Origin: an uncultured bacterium
GTDB lineage: Bacteria > Oederibacteriota > PGYV01 > CAILUR01
Assembly: GCA_903837445.1 (NCBI GenBank)
Contig: CAILUR010000005.1
Location: forward strand, 1-10,147
DNA: 10,147 nt
Direction of reading: 5' to 3'
Shown here: positions 6,449-10,147 of the stretch, piece after piece
Numbering within the stretch: the stretch's first letter is position 1
How the letters are laid out: each line of letters begins with the position of its first letter
The notes under the pieces: generated by a model
Databases searched by the model: none
Seen by the model: the letters and a program-made list of their open reading frames with translations, nothing else
Told to the model about the DNA's origin: nothing
Translations under genes and position numbers: made by a program

Positions 6449-7603
6449 TTATTTTTTTGCAGCTTTTTTCAAGAGCGCTGCTTTGTCTGTTTTTTCCCAA
6501 GTGAAATTTTTGTCCGCTCTTCCGAAATGTCCGTACGCCGCTGTCTTTTGATATATCGGTCTGCGCAGATTAAGGGTTTCCATTATTCCGCGTGGAGTCA
6601 ATTTGAAATATGTTTTTACCAGTTGTGATATTTTCTTTTCGCTTATTTTTCCTGTTCCAAAAGTATTTACCGCCACCGAAGTAGGTTCTGCCACCCCAAT
6701 AGCATAGGAGAGCTGTACTTCGCACTTTTTTGCGAGTCCGGCTGCCACTATATTTTTTGCTACATAGCGCGCCATATATGCGGCTGAACGATCCACTTTA
6801 GATGGGTCTTTTCCTGAAAAGGCTCCTCCACCGTGTCTTCCCATTCCGCCATATGTATCTACTATAATTTTTCTTCCTGTAACCCCTGTGTCTCCGAGCG
6901 GCCCGCCTATTTCAAACTTGCCTGTCGGATTTACATATATTTTTGTCTTTGCTGTAATAAACTTTTTAGGGATGACTTTTTCTATAACTAGTTTTTTAAT
7001 ATCTTGTTCTATTCTTGCGTGATTCTCGCTGACTTCCGCAGTATGCTGTGAAGACACCACTATCGCAGTTATGGCGTGTGGTTTTCCATTTTTATATTCT
7101 ACTGATACTTGGGACTTGCCATCAGGTCTCAGATACGGAATAGAATTATCTTCCCTGCACTCTTGGAGTTTCTCCACAAGCCGATGTGACAGGGTGATAG
7201 GCAATGGCATAAGTTCTTTTGTCTCATCGCAAGCGTAACCAAACATCATTCCCTGATCGCCAGCGCCTTCGCGGTCCACGCCCATAGCTATATCAGGCGA
7301 CTGTCTGCTTACTGAAATTAAAACTTTACAAGTGTCTGCCCCTATACCGTCTTCAGGTTTTTTATATCCTATTTTTTTAAGAGTCGCTCTCACTATTTTT
7401 TCAAAATCCACTTTGGCTTTTGTGGTTATTTCTCCGGCTACTACCACCAGTTCTTTAGCGAGCAAGGTTTCGCAGGCCACACGCCCATAAGGATCTTGCA
7501 TTAAAACTGCATCCAGCACGGCATCCGATATTTGATCCGCCACCTTGTCAGGATGTCCTGCTGTAACCGACTCCGATGTGAAAAGACCTTCTTTAATTTC
7601 CAT
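6449..7603 (-). CDS. metK: S-adenosylmethionine synthase
   Basis: Makes S-adenosylmethionine from methionine and ATP in the cytosol. With the start at 7603 the protein has 384 residues, the normal length. A second ATG two codons upstream (7609) is only one base from the AGGAGG ribosome site, while the ATG at 7603 is seven bases away, so the latter is preferred. Family motifs are intact: G-H-P-D-K (16-20, catalytic His17), G-A-G-D-Q-G (113-118), the P-loop-like G-G-G-A-F-S-G-K-D-P-S-K-V-D-R-S (258-273), and the C-terminal Y-G-H-F-G-R. The C-terminus is Lys/Ala-rich. It is the first gene of the metK-ahcY operon. Its leader shows no known S-adenosylmethionine riboswitch to my eye. Confidence 0.97.
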   Translation of the reverse strand: MEIKEGLFTSESVTAGHPDKVADQISDAVLDAVLMQDPYGRVACETLLAKELVVVAGEITTKAKVDFEKIVRATLKKIGYKKPEDGIGADTCKVLISVSRQSPDIAMGVDREGAGDQGMMFGYACDETKELMPLPITLSHRLVEKLQECREDNSIPYLRPDGKSQVSVEYKNGKPHAITAIVVSSQHTAEVSENHARIEQDIKKLVIEKVIPKKFITAKTKIYVNPTGKFEIGGPLGDTGVTGRKIIVDTYGGMGRHGGGAFSGKDPSKVDRSAAYMARYVAKNIVAAGLAKKCEVQLSYAIGVAEPTSVAVNTFGTGKISEKKISQLVKTYFKLTPRGIMETLNLRRPIYQKTAAYGHFGRADKNFTWEKTDKAALLKKAAKK

Positions 7604-7639
7604 TTTCATTCCTCCTTGGAATTGCGATATAAATTTTAT

Positions 7640-7664
7640 GCCTGCACACCAAACTCTAACAGGC
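7640..7664 (-). other. Small hairpin in the metK leader
   Basis: A five-base-pair inverted repeat GCCTG/CAGGC with a 15-base loop lies 37 bases upstream of the metK start, within the predicted 5' leader. It is too short to call a riboswitch and has no T tract. It could influence mRNA stability or be chance. Confidence 0.25.
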
Positions 7665-7703
7665 GCACTTTTTTGTAATTTATCACTTTAATAAATAGAA
7701 GTA

Positions 7704-7732
7704 TTTATATCATATACAAAGCATATTTTCCA
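7704..7732 (-). promoter_or_regulatory. Possible metK promoter
   Basis: On the minus strand a -10 TATAAA (7709-7704, five of six) lies 17 bases after TGGAAA (7732-7727, four of six against TTGACA). The predicted start is near 7697, giving a leader of about 94 bases. The region is A+T-rich, so similar matches can occur by chance. Confidence 0.35.
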
Positions 7733-7828
7733 TAAAAAAAATACCTCTTTTACCTACTGCCTCCCTATGTTTAAAACCGTTAAGTTTAGGCATATCAGGG
7801 GTGTAAAACTTCAGACTTCGCTATTTTT

Positions 7829-8161
7829 TTAGAGCTTAGTTCTTTTTTCTAAAAGCACGCCTTTATCAAAAATTTCTACTTTTAAGACAGTACCAGTTTT
7901 ATCAAACTCACTCCATATGCCCTGTTTAACGCCCTTATCATAACTTCCCTGTATTTTTAGCTGCTCACCTTCTATATCAAAATATTCGCTATACATACCA
8001 TGCATAAGTCCATCTAACGCTTCACTTTCAACAAATATACCTGTGACCGGATCCACGCTATGAATATGCCCACTTGCGAGCGCTCCGCACTCATGCCCTT
8101 CTTCCCCGTGCCCGCCACAGCCACCACCACACCCTGAACATTCTTTATCTTTATCGCTCAT
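7829..8161 (-). CDS. Small Cys/Gly-rich protein with MORN/YwqK-type repeats
   Basis: A 110-residue protein of two parts. The N-terminus is metal-ligand rich: Cys8, Cys11, Cys15 and Cys25 with His18, His23, His32 and His34 among glycines, resembling metal-binding tails such as those of SlyD or HypB. From about 50 to 101 there are two MORN_2/YwqK-like repeats, each with a G-x-x-x-G turn followed by an aromatic-Ser-Glu-aromatic core (Y-S-E-Y near 57-60, W-S-E-F near 83-86). There is no signal peptide, so it is probably cytosolic. AAGGAG six bases before the ATG supports the start. It lies 28 bases after the second ABC-2 permease gene and is probably the last gene of that operon. The combination suggests a metal-binding accessory protein, but no function is established. 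Confidence 0.85.
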   Translation of the reverse strand: MSDKDKECSGCGGGCGGHGEEGHECGALASGHIHSVDPVTGIFVESEALDGLMHGMYSEYFDIEGEQLKIQGSYDKGVKQGIWSEFDKTGTVLKVEIFDKGVLLEKRTKL

Positions 8162-8189
8162 GTTTAACTCCTTTTAAACTTGCCTTATT

Positions 8190-9332
8190 TTATGCTACTG
8201 TTTTTTTAAACTGCTTTATTGCCAGAGAAAATACTATAAGCCCATAAATAAAAAGCACAAGTGTCTGTGGTAAAAGTTCCACAAAGCCGAGGTCTTTTAA
8301 AAAAATTCCTCTTACTATTACGAGATAATATCTCATAGGAATCACATAGGAAATCCACTGCAATATCAGTGGCATATTTTTTATGGGAAATATAAACCCC
8401 GACAATAACATATTCGGCAACAGGATAAAGACAGAAGACAGCATAGCCTGTTGCTGGGTACTTGATATTGTAGAGATTAAAATCCCTATCCCTATATTTG
8501 TGAATATCATAAAGAACGATAATGCCAAAAGAAGCGTAAAACTTCCCTCAAAAGAAATATCAAAAATCAAAAGACTTATCAAGACAATAATTATTATATC
8601 AATAAAAGCTACCAAAATGTAGGGGATAATTTTTCCCAAGATTATCTGCCAAGGTTTAACAGGGGTGACCACCATTTGTTCTATGTTCCCAGATTCTTTT
8701 TCCCTCACCAAAGACAATGAAGTCACTATCATAGTGACTACCGCAAGAATCATAGCTATCACGCCCGGCACCATAACATTCGCGCTTTTAAGTTCTGGAT
8801 TATACCAGACCCTTTCCTCCATTACCAAAGAAGGCAATGCCCCGACTGTGTTTTTCATCACAGTCATTTTTTCCCTGAAAACGAACTCCGAAAAACTGCG
8901 TATAATCATAGAGGCACGGCTCATACTTATTCCCGAGGAATTGGAATCAGAACCATCCACCAATAATTGCACCTGTGTTTTTTTTCCTTTTTTAATGTCT
9001 TCTCCAAAATCTTTTGGAATTCTAACGCAAATTTGTACCTTGTTAGCACCCATAGCTTTTTGTAACTCTACAGGAGTCTGAGTAAAAACCGCAATTTTAA
9101 AAAAATCATAATTTGTAAACTTTGAAATCAAGAGTCTGCTCATGGCAGACCCGTCTTCATCGCATATCATAGTCCTGACATTTTTAATATCTGTCGTGGC
9201 GACAAAGCCAAAAACTATAGCCATAAGCATTGGTGCCACAATAAGCCCCACTATCAGCTTACTCCTGCGCAATTCAATAAACTCTTTTTTTACTATATGA
9301 GAGACTGGACCTAAAAGTTTTTTAATATCCAC
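8190..9332 (-). CDS. ABC-2 type exporter permease (YhhJ/YbhR-like)
   Basis: A 380-residue inner-membrane permease with one N-terminal helix (about 27-46), a large extracytoplasmic domain (47-185) and five further helices (about 187-208, 233-257, 264-289, 297-317, 351-371). Family signatures include D-G-S-D-S-N (126-131) in the external domain, V-R-E-K-E-S-G-N-I-E-Q (209-219) leading to T-P-V-K-P (223-227), the L-L-S-G-F-I-F-P-I turn (309-317), and the I-P-x-R-Y-Y segment (331-336). Such permeases pair as half-transporters with an ATP-binding subunit to export drugs or other lipophilic compounds; the substrate here cannot be read. The start is GTG at 9332, four bases after the preceding permease's stop, with its ribosome site AGGGTGA overlapping that stop, so the two are translationally coupled. 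The ATPase gene is not in the window and would be expected beyond the right edge. Confidence 0.92.
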   Translation of the reverse strand: MDIKKLLGPVSHIVKKEFIELRRSKLIVGLIVAPMLMAIVFGFVATTDIKNVRTMICDEDGSAMSRLLISKFTNYDFFKIAVFTQTPVELQKAMGANKVQICVRIPKDFGEDIKKGKKTQVQLLVDGSDSNSSGISMSRASMIIRSFSEFVFREKMTVMKNTVGALPSLVMEERVWYNPELKSANVMVPGVIAMILAVVTMIVTSLSLVREKESGNIEQMVVTPVKPWQIILGKIIPYILVAFIDIIIIVLISLLIFDISFEGSFTLLLALSFFMIFTNIGIGILISTISSTQQQAMLSSVFILLPNMLLSGFIFPIKNMPLILQWISYVIPMRYYLVIVRGIFLKDLGFVELLPQTLVLFIYGLIVFSLAIKQFKKTVA

Positions 9333-9336
9333 AAAA

Positions 9337-10092
9337 TCACCCTAAGTCCTTTTTAAATTTTTTCGCGGCGACTGTCATAAAAAAAGTTCCAAACATAAGC
9401 AGAAATAAAGCTTCCTTATACAACACCAAAAAGCCTGTATCTGCTTTAAGAAAAATAGTTCTAAGCGCGGTGATAAAATATCTCGCTGGAATAAAATATG
9501 TTATGCCCTGAATAAAGACAGGCATAGAATCTATAGGGAAAACAAAACCAGACAACAATATAGATGGAAGCAAGGTCACAAAAGCCGTCCCTACAACGGC
9601 AAACTGTTGACTGGGTGCGACTGCCGATATGAAAAGCCCCATTCCCAAAGCACAAAACAAAAAGAGTAAGGTGAATAATAGCAAAATTAGGATATTACCG
9701 TGAAAAGGTACTTTAAACCAAAATACCCCCACCACCACTATTATTGCCACATCTATAAGACATATCAGAATATACGGCACCAATTTCCCAGCCATTATTT
9801 CAATAGCTTTTATAGGCGTAGAAATCAGCTGTTCATAATTATTATTTTCTTTCTCCTTGACTATAGTCAGCGAGGTCAAGACCGCAGCTATCAACATCAT
9901 TATTATGGCTGCCAAACCCGGCACCATAAAGTTTGTGCTTTTCAGTTCTTGGTTATACCAGACCCTCGGCACCGTTTCCACCATAGGTATACTTTTAGGA
10001 TTAAAACCCCTGCTTTTTACTTTTTCCAAAACTATGCCTTTTGCGTACTGCGCAATTATGACATTTGCATATCCCAACCACCACAGACACAA
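9337..10092 (-). pseudogene. ABC-2 permease lacking its N-terminal third
   Basis: The open frame gives 251 residues from a TTG (10092) immediately preceded by an in-frame TAA. From L-G-Y-A-N-V-I-I (6-13) it aligns with its neighbour: R-V-W-Y-N-x-E-L-K-S (43-52), V-K-E-K-E-N-N-N-Y-E-Q-L (78-89), S-T-P-I-K (91-95), L-L-S-G-F-V-F-P-I (179-187) and I-P-A-R-Y-F (201-206). It corresponds to about residue 138 onward of that protein. The first membrane helix and most of the external domain, including the D-G-S-D motif, are missing, and I could not find them in any frame out to the window edge. TTG has no ribosome site at a good distance. It may be a truncated pseudogene, a break at a rearrangement, or a chimeric assembly end. 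The intact reading frame up to that point argues that damage is recent or artefactual. Confidence 0.8.
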
Positions 10093-10147
10093 TTAAAAAG
10101 GAGACCGCTTCGAAGCCAGCGGTCAAACGAGCTCCTCGCGCAAAGAA
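10093..10147. other. G+C-richer edge sequence with inverted repeats
   Basis: The last ~50 bases are about 55% G+C against about 40% elsewhere. They hold an inverted repeat GACCGCT (10103-10109) / AGCGGTC (10118-10124) around a palindromic GCTTCGAAGC, and a second small stem CGAG (10128-10131) / CTCG (10135-10138). None of the three minus-strand frames continues the permease. I do not recognise the sequence. Confidence 0.5.

Noticed and set aside
7604..7828. S-adenosylmethionine riboswitch in the metK leader
   Set aside because: Only a five-base-pair hairpin is visible; I find none of the conserved core of SAM-I, SAM-II or related classes and no terminator.
10096..10147. Plus-strand Lys/Ala/Pro-rich open frame at the right edge
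   Set aside because: An 18-codon frame reads as a basic linker-like peptide, but it is short, has no start with a ribosome site, and overlaps the unexplained junction.

Overview
The window (about 40% G+C by eye, ATA-rich isoleucine usage, standard stop codons) looks like chromosome from an uncultured or little-studied diderm-type bacterium. Three predicted lipoproteins, a signal-peptide protein and a drug-efflux-like ABC-2 exporter point to an elaborate envelope. Two of the lipoboxes have a relaxed -3 position (Phe, Ser), as seen in spirochaetes, and the AhcY is the short archaeal/Thermotoga-like type. These hints do not fix a phylum, and I leave the taxon open.

Layout. Left end (1-1060, minus strand): two lipoprotein genes in tandem, the second running off the left edge. 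Their likely promoter has a perfect -35 and a fair -10 separated by a spacer that contains twelve consecutive G residues. This is the architecture of a phase-variable promoter and is the most interesting signal in the window. Facing the other way, prfC (release factor 3; start reset to 1317) has its own near-consensus promoter and a terminator-like hairpin in its leader. After it, a monocistronic 344-residue lipoprotein of unknown function has a clear extended -10 promoter. A minus-strand tRNA-Cys(GCA) with encoded CCA follows.

Middle (4231-7603, minus strand): an exported 276-residue protein of unknown function, a strong bidirectional hairpin terminator, then the metK-ahcY operon. MetK makes S-adenosylmethionine; AhcY hydrolyses the S-adenosylhomocysteine left after methyl transfer, so the pair forms two steps of the activated methyl cycle.

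Right end (7829-10092, minus strand): two ABC-2 permeases, coupled by a 4-base gap, followed by a small Cys/Gly-rich protein with MORN/YwqK-type repeats. The upstream permease has lost its N-terminal third. At about 10075-10095 the similarity stops and the last ~50 bases are distinctly G+C-richer with inverted repeats, so the junction is either a real rearrangement or an assembly chimera.

There is no CRISPR array, transposase, integrase or rRNA. No stretch over 300 bases lacks a gene.
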